64,000 bases of DNA from Halorubrum lacusprofundi ATCC 49239 (lineage in GTDB: Archaea > Halobacteriota > Halobacteria > Halobacteriales > Haloferacaceae). Positions 52,329 through 61,109 of the stretch are shown here, in pieces. The notes under the pieces are model-generated. The model ran no database searches. It was not told the origin of the DNA and saw only the letters and a program-made list of their open reading frames with translations. The position numbers and the translations under genes were made by a program. Positions within the stretch are counted from its first letter, which is position 1. The number at the start of each line of letters is the position of its first letter. The stretch spans positions 1 through 64,000 of the forward strand of contig NC_012028.1 in assembly GCF_000022205.1 (NCBI RefSeq). The letters run 5' to 3'.

Positions 52329-54602
52329 TTAGTCCCCGAACAGTCGAGAAAAGAATCCGCCGGAGTTGTCCGTATCCGATACGTTTTCTGTGCTTGCTGA
52401 CTGCACGGTATCCGTGCCGGTTTCGGCCGCTCCGTTCAGGAGCTCGTTGACGGAGTATCCGATCCACTCGGCGAATTCCTCGGGTGCACCGATGTAGACG
52501 CTTGTGGATGATTTTTCGGACATGAATCGTTTGGGGAGGCGCTTCTCGTAGTCGTAGACCTCGTACTCGTCGCGGTCGAAGTCGGCGGTGATTGCATTCG
52601 GCTCAGATTCGAACGTGACACGGCCGCCTTGGATATCCCGCTGCCACTTCAACCGTCCTGTGTCGTACGTCTTCTCGGCTGGTTCGTCAGCGGGGAAGTA
52701 CTCGGGTTGCTTTCGATCGGCTTCGTCGTAGAACTCGCGGACAATACGGCGGACGTCTTCGATAGTCCCGTTCCCGTCGGTCCATGGTTGTTCGGTGAGC
52801 ATTCGGCGGGCTACGTAACTGAAGATCGGGTTTTGTCGTTCCAGAACCTCTGAGAGGTCTTTTTGTGCTTCGCGGAAGCCCGGGTCTTCCGGGTTGGAGG
52901 GGAAGGAGACGTCCATGCTCAGGATTTTCATTCGGTTCCGGAACTCGGATTTCGGGAGCGCGTCGTTGGTCGTGAAGATGAGGCACGGCTGATCGACGCT
53001 GGTGGGTGTCCAGTCGCCCCAGTAGTTTCGGATCGGGCTCCACCGCTGGATCTTCTCTTTTTCGGCGTCGATGATGGCGTACGGGAAGCACGTGTCCCAT
53101 TCGCGGACGCCGCGGACCTCTTTGACGCCGACGTCGTCTGCGTCCACACCGGAGATGACCGTGTTGTCGGAGACGAGTCGCAGGATGTACTCGGTGAGCT
53201 TGTCTTTCCCCGCGTCGCTCTTCCCTTCGATGTAGAGGTGCTGCAGGACGTTGTCTAGCGTCCGTGACGGTGATGATAATGCCTCGGCGTACTGGTTGGC
53301 GAACGGTGCCCAGAACCCGTAGAGGAATGCCTCGTACATCTGCGCCATCACTGCGATCTCGGATTGCGTGTGGCCGTGGTTCTGGACGGTCTCGATGTAG
53401 TCTTCGATAGTTTCGAGGCAGTGATCCAGAACTTCAGGGGTCGGCTCGTTGGTGGCGACGAGAATCATCTCGTCGTCCTCACCGATCACGACCTGCTCGG
53501 CTTCCGGAAGGACGGACATCGTTGGGATGGCTGTTGATTCCTTGACCTGGTTGTTGTACGCGCTCAGCGGCGCGGTGATGCTGTGATCCTCGACGGTCGC
53601 GCCGCGGTCACGGAGCCCGGCCCCAAACTCGTCGGCGGTGTCTTTGTCCACCTTGCTGGTTCCCATCCGTATCTTCTCGTCGGGTGCACGGACCCGCGGA
53701 CGATCTAGCCCGTCCGTCAGCCCCGTTTCGTGATCCGACTCGACGAGCCCGACGTCCGGTGACTCGTCGTCGTTCGCAGCGTCGGTGGAGTTTTCCTCGT
53801 CCGCGGGCTCATCCGGCTCAATGACGTTGCGATCGGCGTTCTCAGGTTCTTCGACGAACGCAACCGTCTCGTCGGCCCCCTCCGGGTCGTCGACAACGGC
53901 AGTGACCTGATCGGCGACGTCTTTCAGGTCCTCAACGGCGTCCTGATTCAGAGCAGCAGTATCGCTCACGTCGAGATCGCCGGCACCAACCCAGTACTCG
54001 ATGCGGTTCTCCCGTTCTTCCGGTGAATCGGCATCCTCCAGTGCCTCGACAAGCCCTTCGAGGAGCGTCTGGTCGCTGTACCCGTCGCGGTACTCGTCGA
54101 TGAACCGCTCGAACTCCTCGTCCAGTTCGGTCCCGACATCGGTCGTAATGACGGAGATCTGGTTCGTGTGGTACTCCCAAGAGTTCCGTGAGAGGTTCGC
54201 TGACCCTTGGACGAGCTTCACCGTGTCGTCCGGCATCACGATCCGGTAAATCTTCGAGTGGACGGTCTTCCGGTTCTTCAATCGAATCGTGAGTCGATCG
54301 TCTTGTCGCAGTCGGACGAGCGACCTCGCCGTCGAGACTTCGTTCACCTGGTCGGCGTAGTCTTCGGCGTTCCCGATGAGCACGTCGAGTGAGCCAATGT
54401 CGTACTCGGTCAGCATCTTCACCATCAGGTCGGGCGTCTCCGCGTACGTCACGGCATCCACGTGACGAGCGCCTGCGAACAGATCAAGAAAGTCACTCCG
54501 CTCTTTCACCATCGCCAGGCGGTATTCCGCCGCACCGGATCCGTAGAATTCCGGCATATCCGCAAACCTGTCAAACGAGATATTCGCCGTCAGTTCGTCC
54601 AT
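52329..54602 (-). CDS. PLD-like nuclease fused to AAA/SF3-like ATPase
   Basis: 757 residues from the ATG at 54602. The N-terminal phospholipase-D-like half-site has HSKIYRIVMPDD (about 115) and GSANLSRNSW (about 130). Residues ~210-330 are a very acidic linker. The C-terminal half has YIEGKSDAGKDKLTEYIL (Walker-A-like, about 450-467), YAIIDAEKEK (Walker-B-like) and CLIFTTNDALPKSEFRNRM (sensor-1-like, near 550), an order reminiscent of superfamily-3 or replication-type helicases. It could be a nuclease-translocase acting on DNA ends. It lies upstream of the mre11 operon on the same strand, 375 bp away. Domain reading is good; role inferred. Confidence 0.78.
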   Translation of the reverse strand: MDELTANISFDRFADMPEFYGSGAAEYRLAMVKERSDFLDLFAGARHVDAVTYAETPDLMVKMLTEYDIGSLDVLIGNAEDYADQVNEVSTARSLVRLRQDDRLTIRLKNRKTVHSKIYRIVMPDDTVKLVQGSANLSRNSWEYHTNQISVITTDVGTELDEEFERFIDEYRDGYSDQTLLEGLVEALEDADSPEERENRIEYWVGAGDLDVSDTAALNQDAVEDLKDVADQVTAVVDDPEGADETVAFVEEPENADRNVIEPDEPADEENSTDAANDDESPDVGLVESDHETGLTDGLDRPRVRAPDEKIRMGTSKVDKDTADEFGAGLRDRGATVEDHSITAPLSAYNNQVKESTAIPTMSVLPEAEQVVIGEDDEMILVATNEPTPEVLDHCLETIEDYIETVQNHGHTQSEIAVMAQMYEAFLYGFWAPFANQYAEALSSPSRTLDNVLQHLYIEGKSDAGKDKLTEYILRLVSDNTVISGVDADDVGVKEVRGVREWDTCFPYAIIDAEKEKIQRWSPIRNYWGDWTPTSVDQPCLIFTTNDALPKSEFRNRMKILSMDVSFPSNPEDPGFREAQKDLSEVLERQNPIFSYVARRMLTEQPWTDGNGTIEDVRRIVREFYDEADRKQPEYFPADEPAEKTYDTGRLKWQRDIQGGRVTFESEPNAITADFDRDEYEVYDYEKRLPKRFMSEKSSTSVYIGAPEEFAEWIGYSVNELLNGAAETGTDTVQSASTENVSDTDNSGGFFSRLFGD

Positions 54603-55065
54603 ACACACGGTAGCAGTCTGAAACGAATAAAACCGTGCCGTGGAGTGATAGTGGAGCATTCGTCATCGTAACTTCGACGCCGACGCACGCCTCATCGGGC
54701 TGGAAGCCGGCCAGTGATTGAGGAATGGCGCGAAGCTTCCGATGGACGGCAGCGTAAGCCGACGCGATCTGAAGGGGCTGATTTCGGTGAGGGTGATTCG
54801 ACAGGGGTGCAGGACCTGAACTGATCGTGTTGTATGTGATCAATTATCTTTACCCTCAAAATATGCTGGTAGTGGGGGCTAATACATCTGATAATTGCGG
54901 ACACCCCCCGTGTCTCAGTACAAGTCGATACGGAATCGTCGGACTGCGAAAGCACCCAGGCGAAAACTCGCTGCGGATCCATCGACTAGGAGACAGAGTA
55001 TCGAGTGAAGTCGTTGGCCACGGCACTGTACTATCTTAGCTACCGGTGGGGAGAGGCTGTGGTAG
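54603..55065. other. Intergenic with repeated element
   Basis: About 460 bp. No gene is supported. It holds one copy of a ~74-bp repeat (54838-54911) also present at 56057-56131. Confidence 0.45.
54838..54911. repeat. 74-bp dispersed repeat, copy 1
   Basis: Ends in GATAATTGCGGACACCCCCC followed by GT. It is similar over about 74 bp to 56057-56131, with shared blocks near ACCCTC and CTGGT. It lies about 155 bp downstream of a minus-strand gene's stop, as does the other copy. It could be a terminator-like element or the remnant of an IS end or MITE. Confidence 0.5.
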
Positions 55066-55737
55066 TTACTCGACGGTGTGCATGTCGACACGGTCCTGTG
55101 CACTTTCCCGGGCAGCGTCTGCTTCAGTTTGGGAGATGGGGCGACCAAGCAGGCTTTCGGCGGAGGGGGTGAAGTCAGCACCCGGGTCAATGCCAGCTTT
55201 TCCGAGCAACTCCCACCGCAGATAGTATTCGTCGATTGATTCTACGTCGCTGTAGATGTGACCGCGCAATGCATTCGCATCATGAGCACTCCGATGTTCC
55301 GTGGTCTTGGTAGCATGGTCAGCGGTGTCCGCGATTTCTCGTTCGACGAGGAGATACATATCGCTCATTGGGAATGACTTACCGTAGTACAGTTCAAGTT
55401 CGATTTGAGTGCGTTCCTCGTCGGAATAGTTCATTACAGCTGATGACAGCAGGTTCCAGGGTGTATCGTCGACATCCTCGCTCTGACGTGTCTCGCCATC
55501 GCCCCAGGGATGCGGGCCCATGATTGTACAGAGTTCTTGGGCTTGGTTCCACTGTTCAAGTACGTCGTCCCAGTGGTCCTCGATAGTCTCCGGGTAGAGA
55601 GTGAGGATCTCCGTGATTTCCTCTGTCGTGTGACCGGTTTTCTTGAGGGCGAGTATTTCTGCTTGCCGTTCAGAGAGCGGGGTGTGATTAGTCAGGTAGG
55701 TAGCGTGGTGTCGCCACCCGGTTTGGCGTCGAGTCAT
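55066..55737 (-). CDS. HTH protein with LuxR/sigma-like motif
   Basis: 223 residues from the ATG at 55737 (a TTG at 55743 is in frame). The N-terminal region LSERQAEILALKKTGHTTEE (about 21-40) followed by a second helix is a sigma-region-4/LuxR-type helix-turn-helix. The remainder is helical and acidic with an SPMSDMYLL-like segment, unassigned. This kind of HTH is widespread in haloarchaeal plasmid and proviral proteins. It may be a transcription regulator; partners are not evident. Family beyond the HTH is not recognised. Confidence 0.65.
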   Translation of the reverse strand: MTRRQTGWRHHATYLTNHTPLSERQAEILALKKTGHTTEEITEILTLYPETIEDHWDDVLEQWNQAQELCTIMGPHPWGDGETRQSEDVDDTPWNLLSSAVMNYSDEERTQIELELYYGKSFPMSDMYLLVEREIADTADHATKTTEHRSAHDANALRGHIYSDVESIDEYYLRWELLGKAGIDPGADFTPSAESLLGRPISQTEADAARESAQDRVDMHTVE

Positions 55738-56231
55738 GTTCAACTTCTATGATATAATGTGCTCCACTCCGGGTTAAATGGTTGGGCGAGAGAGTTTCTT
55801 ATCTGCCTATTTCTTATAATTTGGGCCTTCTATCCGGACTTTGCTGATTTTGAATCGTCCGCTATTTCCGAATTCCGTAGATATCATTGTGAATATACAA
55901 TACGCGTTTTTCGCGCTACTTCACCTTGTTTTGGGAGGGGCTGTTGGGCGGGGCGCGGAGCCTGTCAGTGACTCGGATATTGTGGTTGAACTGTCGCTGC
56001 GAGCATGCCGTGCGGGTCTTCTGTGAAACTGGATGGCTCTGCTCACAGAGGGTGTGTGAATGATTAGCTTCACCCTCCTGAAATTCTGGTGTTAGCGTCT
56101 GAAAAGCCAGATAATTCCGGACACCCCCCGTCACCTTCCCGGGTTAGCAACAAGCAGCGACTCACTCTTCTGTACACGGAGCCGATTCACTCGGCCTGTG
56201 GAACTAGGTTCTTGACACAGTCTAGAACCGA
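55738..56231. other. Intergenic with repeated element
   Basis: About 490 bp, A+T-rich in the first 200 bp (promoter side of the HTH gene). It holds the second copy of the 74-bp repeat at 56057-56131. No gene is supported. Confidence 0.4.
56057..56131. repeat. 74-bp dispersed repeat, copy 2
   Basis: Similar to 54838-54911; the right-hand 22 bp differ at only one position (ATAATTCCGGACACCCCCCG). It lies about 100 bp downstream of the ADP-ribosylglycohydrolase stop. Confidence 0.5.
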
Positions 56232-57158
56232 TCACATCCTTTCGTCGATATCCGTCGTTGCCAGTGCTTGCGCGAGGAGTTCGAGATCCTCCCGATAGTC
56301 AATGGTGGTGAGCCACCGTTCTGGAAGCGAGTCGCTCCCGAAGCGTGCGCTGGCGAGCGCGCCCGTGACGGCTCCGATAGTGTCTGTGTCGCCGCCGCGG
56401 TTGACTGCGGTCACGATGGCATCCTCCGCACTGTCGGCTGTCAGCGCGTCGTACAACGCCGTCTGTAGCGTGTGGACGACGTAGCCGCTGTTCGGTAACT
56501 GGCTCTCATCGACGTGGTCCGGCACGAGTCGGAGCGTCTCGACGAGTTCGTCCGGTGCGTCACGTTCGAGGCGGTCGAGTGCGCCTGTAAGCGGGTCGTC
56601 GTCGCCCTGGAGGTACCCGGCGATTGTGCAATTCAGCACGGCGCACCCGTAGGTGCATCGCGGATCGTGGTGCGTGATCGCCGAGGACTGTCGGCTTACC
56701 TGCGCGAGCGTGTCGGGGTCGTCGGCGAAGGCAATCGCGTGCGGGGCACACCGCATCACGCTGCCGTTGCCGGCGTTCGATCCTTCGGCGCGGTGTTGCC
56801 AGACCTCGCGCCCGGCGTCCCGCCAGGACGTTCCATTCGCGTACTCGCGGATGGCATCGGCGGTCATCAGCCCGATGTCGAACGGATCGCTCTCGTACCA
56901 TTCGTGGAATCGGTCGGCGATATCAGTCCCGTTGAAGCCTCCTTGCTCGACGAGGCTCCGTGCGATACACAGCGCGAGGTCAGTGTCGTCAGTTACCGTT
57001 CCCGCGGGTTGGCCGTGCGTGCCATGGCCGAGCATCTCCGTCACGGTTCCATGCTGGTCAGCAATCGACTCGCCAGAGCGAAACTCCACGGGGCGACCCA
57101 AGGCATCGCCGCAAGCGAGCCCCAAGACAACGCCTGTGGCAGCGTCCGGTGTAACCAT
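56232..57158 (-). CDS. ADP-ribosylglycohydrolase family protein (DraG-like)
   Basis: 308 residues, normal length for the family. Signature metal-binding acids are visible: GDALGRPVEF (about 17-26), TVTDDTDLAL (about 54-63), EGSNAGNGSVMRCAP (about 125-139) and NRGGDTDTIGAVTGALA (about 253-269). These hydrolases remove ADP-ribose from proteins or nucleic acids, or act on related glycosides, with two Mg ions. It stands alone and could counter ADP-ribosylating toxins, but is also a common housekeeping-type accessory enzyme. Confidence 0.93.
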   Translation of the reverse strand: MVTPDAATGVVLGLACGDALGRPVEFRSGESIADQHGTVTEMLGHGTHGQPAGTVTDDTDLALCIARSLVEQGGFNGTDIADRFHEWYESDPFDIGLMTADAIREYANGTSWRDAGREVWQHRAEGSNAGNGSVMRCAPHAIAFADDPDTLAQVSRQSSAITHHDPRCTYGCAVLNCTIAGYLQGDDDPLTGALDRLERDAPDELVETLRLVPDHVDESQLPNSGYVVHTLQTALYDALTADSAEDAIVTAVNRGGDTDTIGAVTGALASARFGSDSLPERWLTTIDYREDLELLAQALATTDIDERM

Positions 57159-57230
57159 AGTGTTTCAACGACTACGAGTGACGGACTCTTGTAACCGTAT
57201 GAGCCTGGACTACCAGATGAATCCTTTTTT

Positions 57231-57285
57231 AGCCGAGTATACTCCTGTCACCGCGACGCTCTCGGCATGGATCGATAATTCCTGC
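57231..57285 (+). pseudogene. Fragment related to the 62-aa gene at 58839
   Basis: The frame reads AEYTPVTATLSAWIDNS, very close to the C-terminus AAYTTVAATLSEWIDKS of the small protein at 58839-59027, and the similarity continues briefly past the stop position (CTTCCGGGT). Only the 3' end remains. It suggests the whole 57.2-59.0 kb stretch arose partly by local duplication. Confidence 0.5.
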
Positions 57286-57319
57286 CTTCCGGGTGTCACG
57301 GATCACTGGGGACTGTGTA

Positions 57320-57530
57320 GGACGAGGGTTTATACCAGCGAGATTCATTCTCACAGTCAAGCGACGCCCGAGAACCCCCTCGCATCTGCAAGCTGACGAT
57401 GCATAGACCCCTCTGGCAAAACAACCCGATACCACAATCCCCGGTATCATAGCCCCTTTCCGACGCGGAGCCAGCGCGTCATCGGACGTCGCGTGTCAGC
57501 AGCACCACCAGTCCACGACACGTGACAACG
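57320..57530 (+). promoter_or_regulatory. Promoter and ~175-nt structured conserved leader (copy 2)
   Basis: GGACGAGGGTTTATA (57320-57334) lies 197 bp before the ATG, as in copy 1. Conserved hairpins are GATACC/GGTATC (57428-57433 / 57443-57448; loop differs from copy 1) and GACGCG/CGCGTC (57462-57467 / 57475-57480). A one-base difference before the first hairpin shifts any plus-strand frame relative to copy 1. Confidence 0.6.
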
Positions 57531-58262
57531 ATGACCCGCGAACACTCCCCACAACACGACGACAGTACAGTTCGACATTACCGCGCCGACGGAACGCTCA
57601 CCGTCACGCGAGACGACGAAACAAACGAGCACGTCATCGAATCTCGCAGCCGCGACCCGGGCGATAAGTGGACGCGTCGCGTCCCCGCAACGCGAACCAC
57701 AGTTGAGCCCGGTAAGCATCTCTGGAGTATCCCGGACAACTGGACGCTACGCTACAAGCTGAAAGACGAGCACGGATCCGACAAAGGCATCTACGAGATT
57801 CCTGAGACCGGCGATTCCGTTCTCGTGGCACTCTCCCATCAGAACGATCGCATCACCGATGCGTTCCATCTCGTGGAAAAAGTTGGGTGTACAACGTGGA
57901 CTGCTCGCGCGGAGGTTGACCAAGACGCCCTCAGCGACGCGCTCACCCACGTCAACAAGTACTCCGATGAGTTTCCCGACGGAGTCTGTCACGCCCTCGA
58001 ATACCTCCGCGAGCATCCGCGCGAAGCAGTCGCGGACGCTGAGGAAGTCGCTGAGATGTCTGCACCCGAGTGTGTGGAGGATTTGAATGGAATCCCGGCA
58101 TCAGAGTTCGATCCGTTCTATCTGGCGCTCCGCTCCAAAGAGGGAGTCGTGAGTCACCCGGAGTTCGAACACGAGAGTGAGGTCATGGCCGCTGTCCGCG
58201 ACCTTCTCAGTAAATATAGTGTCGTTCCACCGTCTCCCCTCGTATCTGTGACCGTCCGATAA
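57531..58262 (+). CDS. Conserved hypothetical protein, paralog of 29101-29832
   Basis: 243 residues from the ATG at 57531, the same length as its paralog and alignable throughout (STVRHYRADG, KWTRRVPATRTTV, WSIPDNWT, VVPPSPLVSVTVR). Divergence is moderate, so the duplication is not recent, yet the leader is as conserved as the coding part. No domain is recognised. Both copies sit near mobile or decayed DNA. Confidence 0.75.
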   Translation: MTREHSPQHDDSTVRHYRADGTLTVTRDDETNEHVIESRSRDPGDKWTRRVPATRTTVEPGKHLWSIPDNWTLRYKLKDEHGSDKGIYEIPETGDSVLVALSHQNDRITDAFHLVEKVGCTTWTARAEVDQDALSDALTHVNKYSDEFPDGVCHALEYLREHPREAVADAEEVAEMSAPECVEDLNGIPASEFDPFYLALRSKEGVVSHPEFEHESEVMAAVRDLLSKYSVVPPSPLVSVTVR

Positions 58263-58308
58263 GGTGCGACCGCGCTTCCGCTCGACAGGCGCTCCCCGGC
58301 GCAGGGGC

Positions 58309-58333
58309 TCGGGTTCGACTCCCGGGCGAGCCA
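58309..58333 (+). other. tRNA 3'-end-like sequence (T-arm plus acceptor strand)
   Basis: TCGGG-TTCGACT-CCCGG forms a proper T-stem and loop, followed by GCGAGCC and A, like positions 49-73 of a tRNA. A matching 5' acceptor strand (GGCTCGC) is not found in the 80 bp upstream, so no complete tRNA is present. Such 3' tRNA ends are left by integrases that use tRNA genes as attachment sites. Confidence 0.4.
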
Positions 58334-58368
58334 TCAGGTCGGCGGAGATCCCGGCTCTAAGACAAACA

Positions 58369-58722
58369 ATGACACGAGCAGACAGCAGCGAACCAAGCAC
58401 AGGCACAGACACAGACGACGTTGACACGGTACTCACCGAGACAGAGTTCGAGACCATGGGATGGCCGGCTGACATCGATGGCGTAGATTCTGGAGTGGAT
58501 CGTGTCTACGTGATCTCAAGCTCACTCAGTAACACGGGGATGCTTGATTCCAAAGAGGCTCAGGCGCTCGCATTCCGTGCGATCGCGGATGTTGGGCGAC
58601 AGCGAACCGCTGATGAGACCGGTATGTCTACATCAGAGGTGGATCGTGAGCTCCGTTCTGCGCGGCGAAAAGTGACCGGCGCTCGGGAAGTAGTCGAAAT
58701 TCTCGACGACTGCGGGTACTGA
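58369..58722 (+). CDS. Small HTH-type protein
   Basis: 117 residues from the ATG at 58369; an upstream GTG at 58264 would add a non-acidic Arg/Pro-rich extension. The first 35 residues are Ser/Thr/Asp-rich and probably disordered. The C-terminal half has RAIADVGRQRTADETGMSTS followed by a basic helix (about 70-105), a likely sigma-region-4-like helix-turn-helix. It may regulate neighbouring accessory genes. Family not named. Confidence 0.6.
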   Translation: MTRADSSEPSTGTDTDDVDTVLTETEFETMGWPADIDGVDSGVDRVYVISSSLSNTGMLDSKEAQALAFRAIADVGRQRTADETGMSTSEVDRELRSARRKVTGAREVVEILDDCGY

Positions 58723-58838
58723 GATCGGGCATCACCGTCCTTCCCTGAGATTCCCACTGACATACCGATACACTCCTGAGTACACGTTTGCCCTGAACGG
58801 CCAACCCACTCAAATACGACTGACACGAAGCTCAAGGC

Positions 58839-59027
58839 ATGACTGACGACGAACCCATCGACCCCTCGGAACTCGACGCTCAGACACTCAAGCAAATCAA
58901 ACGCGTTGTGGAATCGTACCCGGTAGTATCGGAAAATCCATCGCAGATCGATGAGTTCAGAGCAGGGAAACACGCTGCATACACTACCGTCGCTGCGACG
59001 CTCTCAGAGTGGATCGATAAATCCTGA
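58839..59027 (+). CDS. Small acidic protein (62 aa)
   Basis: 62 residues. It begins MTDDEPIDPSELDAQTLKQI and ends TVAATLSEWIDKS, mostly helical and acidic. The 3' end recurs as a fragment at 57231-57285, which supports it being a real gene family. Function unknown. Confidence 0.6.
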   Translation: MTDDEPIDPSELDAQTLKQIKRVVESYPVVSENPSQIDEFRAGKHAAYTTVAATLSEWIDKS

Positions 59028-59467
59028 CTTCCGGGTCTAAGTGGTTACCGAGATTTGTCGGCGAGAGTCTCGACACAACGATACACACGAATCAGTGACC
59101 CGAGCGAACACAGATGAGACGGGCGCAAATATAGTCAAATCAACGCGACTTGCACCTGTTCGATGTACTCGGCCGCGCCATCCGCTGTAGCGAATACGTC
59201 CGAACCCATCTGATCTATCTATCAGGGCTCTCTCGAACGAGTTTGTAGCGTCGAGATCAGGGCATCTTTTCTGCATCTAACCGCCGTATTCTTCCTTCTT
59301 CGACTCGGGGTGTCATAGAACAGTTGACACACCCATCTTCTGACCTCACGAATCGCCCAATGCTGTTGAAGTATTGAATAGAACCCTGACAGCAAACTCT
59401 TATTCGATTCGCGTGGCCTTCACAGGGCGGATTCACTCCGATGAGACTCCCACTGCCCGGTAGGGAG
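59028..59467. other. Intergenic
   Basis: About 440 bp with no supported gene and no clear structure. Confidence 0.4.
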
Positions 59468-59863
59468 TTATTCCTGGTTGCGCTCGGCTTCTAACGCTGT
59501 GATCTCAGCATCAAGCTCGTCTTCGTCGATGTCTTCCAGTTGGGGGCCGTCTATGTTGGTGTGTTCGTCGTAGTTCTTGACGGCGAACATTCTTTCTAGC
59601 TGGTTGAGGCTCCCGACGTACCGGCGAAGGTCGTCGCGGTGGCCAAGCGCATGGTAAGCGCCGTCCTCGGTTTTCCTAATTAGCCCGTCGTTGTTGAGGC
59701 GAGTAAGAGACGTTTTGACCGTTCCAGAAGCGATGTCGAGCCGATCGTGAATATCGCCGGCGCTGAACCCACTGCCCGGGTTGTTGTAGAGGAACACAAC
59801 GATATCGGATTTCGCAGTCCCCGGGGTGAGGTCGATATCAGTGGCTTTTGTGTCCGAGGGCAT
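59468..59863 (-). CDS. Winged-helix (MarR-like) regulator
   Basis: 131 residues. A winged helix covers about 15-75, with SAGDIHDRLDIASGTVKTSLTR as helix-turn-helix and LIRKTEDGAYHAL as the wing. An acidic tail (about 95-131) follows. Such short regulators often pair with toxin genes in haloarchaea, but no partner follows on this strand, so it may be a lone repressor or an orphan antitoxin. Confidence 0.72.
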   Translation of the reverse strand: MPSDTKATDIDLTPGTAKSDIVVFLYNNPGSGFSAGDIHDRLDIASGTVKTSLTRLNNDGLIRKTEDGAYHALGHRDDLRRYVGSLNQLERMFAVKNYDEHTNIDGPQLEDIDEDELDAEITALEAERNQE

Positions 59864-60090
59864 GGGATATCATCAATTATACGTCGTGTAGTAACGGGGT
59901 TTCGGTATCCTCCCCGGGATCCCTCACGGACGGTATTCCCGGCATGGCATGCGCAGTCTTACAGCCCGCAATGACGAAGACAGAGCAACTCCAATAGCCT
60001 GAGAAAATCTTGGAGATCAGAATCTGTCCCGCGCACAGGTTGCTAGAGCCGGTCAGGTAGTGACCCTGTTGCGCGGAGCTAAGGGCTCGC

Positions 60091-60151
60091 AGGCATTTGA
60101 ACTGTGAGTATAATGCCGCCTCCCAGCATTGAACCAGGGGTTCAAATGCCT
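60091..60151. repeat. Nested inverted repeat upstream of integrase
   Basis: AGGCATTTGAAC (60091-60102) and its exact complement GTTCAAATGCCT (60140-60151) flank 37 bp that contain a smaller pair, AATGC and GCATT. It starts 80 bp before the recombinase ATG. It may be a recombination core, an operator, or the promoter region (TATAA-like sequence in the spacer). Confidence 0.5.
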
Positions 60152-60170
60152 CTGGTTGTTTCATTTAGTT

Positions 60171-61109
60171 ATGACAAGCTTGCCGCCTAAGGTCGAAGCC
60201 CTCCACAACCGGATTAAAAAATCAGAAGTACTGCCACAAGATGACAAAGATGCGCTGTTGCAGTTCTCGGACGAACTCGGTGCTCATAACTATTCAACGG
60301 GCAGGCGGGTGAAACTCCTACAGCACTGCACGATGATGGCAGGGGATTCGGAGAAATACAGCCCGGATCAACTTCCCGAGCCAGATCTCGTCGATATGAT
60401 CGGTGACACGGAGACGGAGAAAAAGAAGGCGAAACGGTACGTCAGCTGGATCAACGGAAACTACGATAGCGAGGAATCAAAACGGGATCACCGAGTCGCA
60501 CTCCGGATGTTCGGGGGGCACATTACTCGCGGGGATCCTGAAGACGAGAAACCATACAGTGTCGAATGGATCTCGGCCGATCTCCCGGATGACTATGATC
60601 CAATTCCAGACAAGACGAAAATGTGGTGGTGGGATGAACACATTCTCCCGGTCCTGAATAACGCGAAGTATGCCAGAAACAAGGCGGCGGTCGCAGTTGA
60701 TTGGGACTCTGGAACTCGCTCGGGTGAATTCCGGTCGATGAAAGTTGGTGACGTCGGGGACCACAAATACGGGAAAGAAATCACAGTCAACGGTCGGCAG
60801 GGGCAACGGTCAGTCACCCTTATCACATCCGTTCCGTACCTCCAACGCTGGTTAGAGGTTCACCCAAAAGGAGATGATCCAGAAGCGCCGCTCTGGTGCG
60901 ACCTGGATACCGGACGCGAGGTGAGTTACAAGATGAAGCAGAAAATGCTCCGAAAGCCTGTTGAGCGAGCAGTTAAGAACGGGGATCTGAAGAAGCCGTC
61001 AAAGATGGGCTTCACCCGGATGCGAAAATCCTCCGCAAGTTATCTGGCTCGCAAGAACGTGTCCCAACATCAGTCGATCACATCGAGAATTCTCTACCCC
61101 CTCCAGTAG
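60171..61109 (+). CDS. Recombinase 5' fragment
   Basis: 312 residues if read as is. Genuine sequence ends at NVSQH (61070); the remaining 13 residues come from the ISH3-family element. It contains the DNA-binding domain and the first catalytic Arg but no nucleophile, so it could bind the attachment site without cutting. Confidence 0.75.
   Translation: MTSLPPKVEALHNRIKKSEVLPQDDKDALLQFSDELGAHNYSTGRRVKLLQHCTMMAGDSEKYSPDQLPEPDLVDMIGDTETEKKKAKRYVSWINGNYDSEESKRDHRVALRMFGGHITRGDPEDEKPYSVEWISADLPDDYDPIPDKTKMWWWDEHILPVLNNAKYARNKAAVAVDWDSGTRSGEFRSMKVGDVGDHKYGKEITVNGRQGQRSVTLITSVPYLQRWLEVHPKGDDPEAPLWCDLDTGREVSYKMKQKMLRKPVERAVKNGDLKKPSKMGFTRMRKSSASYLARKNVSQHQSITSRILYPLQ

Noticed and set aside
58261-58333. 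Complete tRNA gene
   Set aside because: A T-arm and 3' acceptor strand are present, but no pairing 5' acceptor strand, D-arm or anticodon arm is found upstream.
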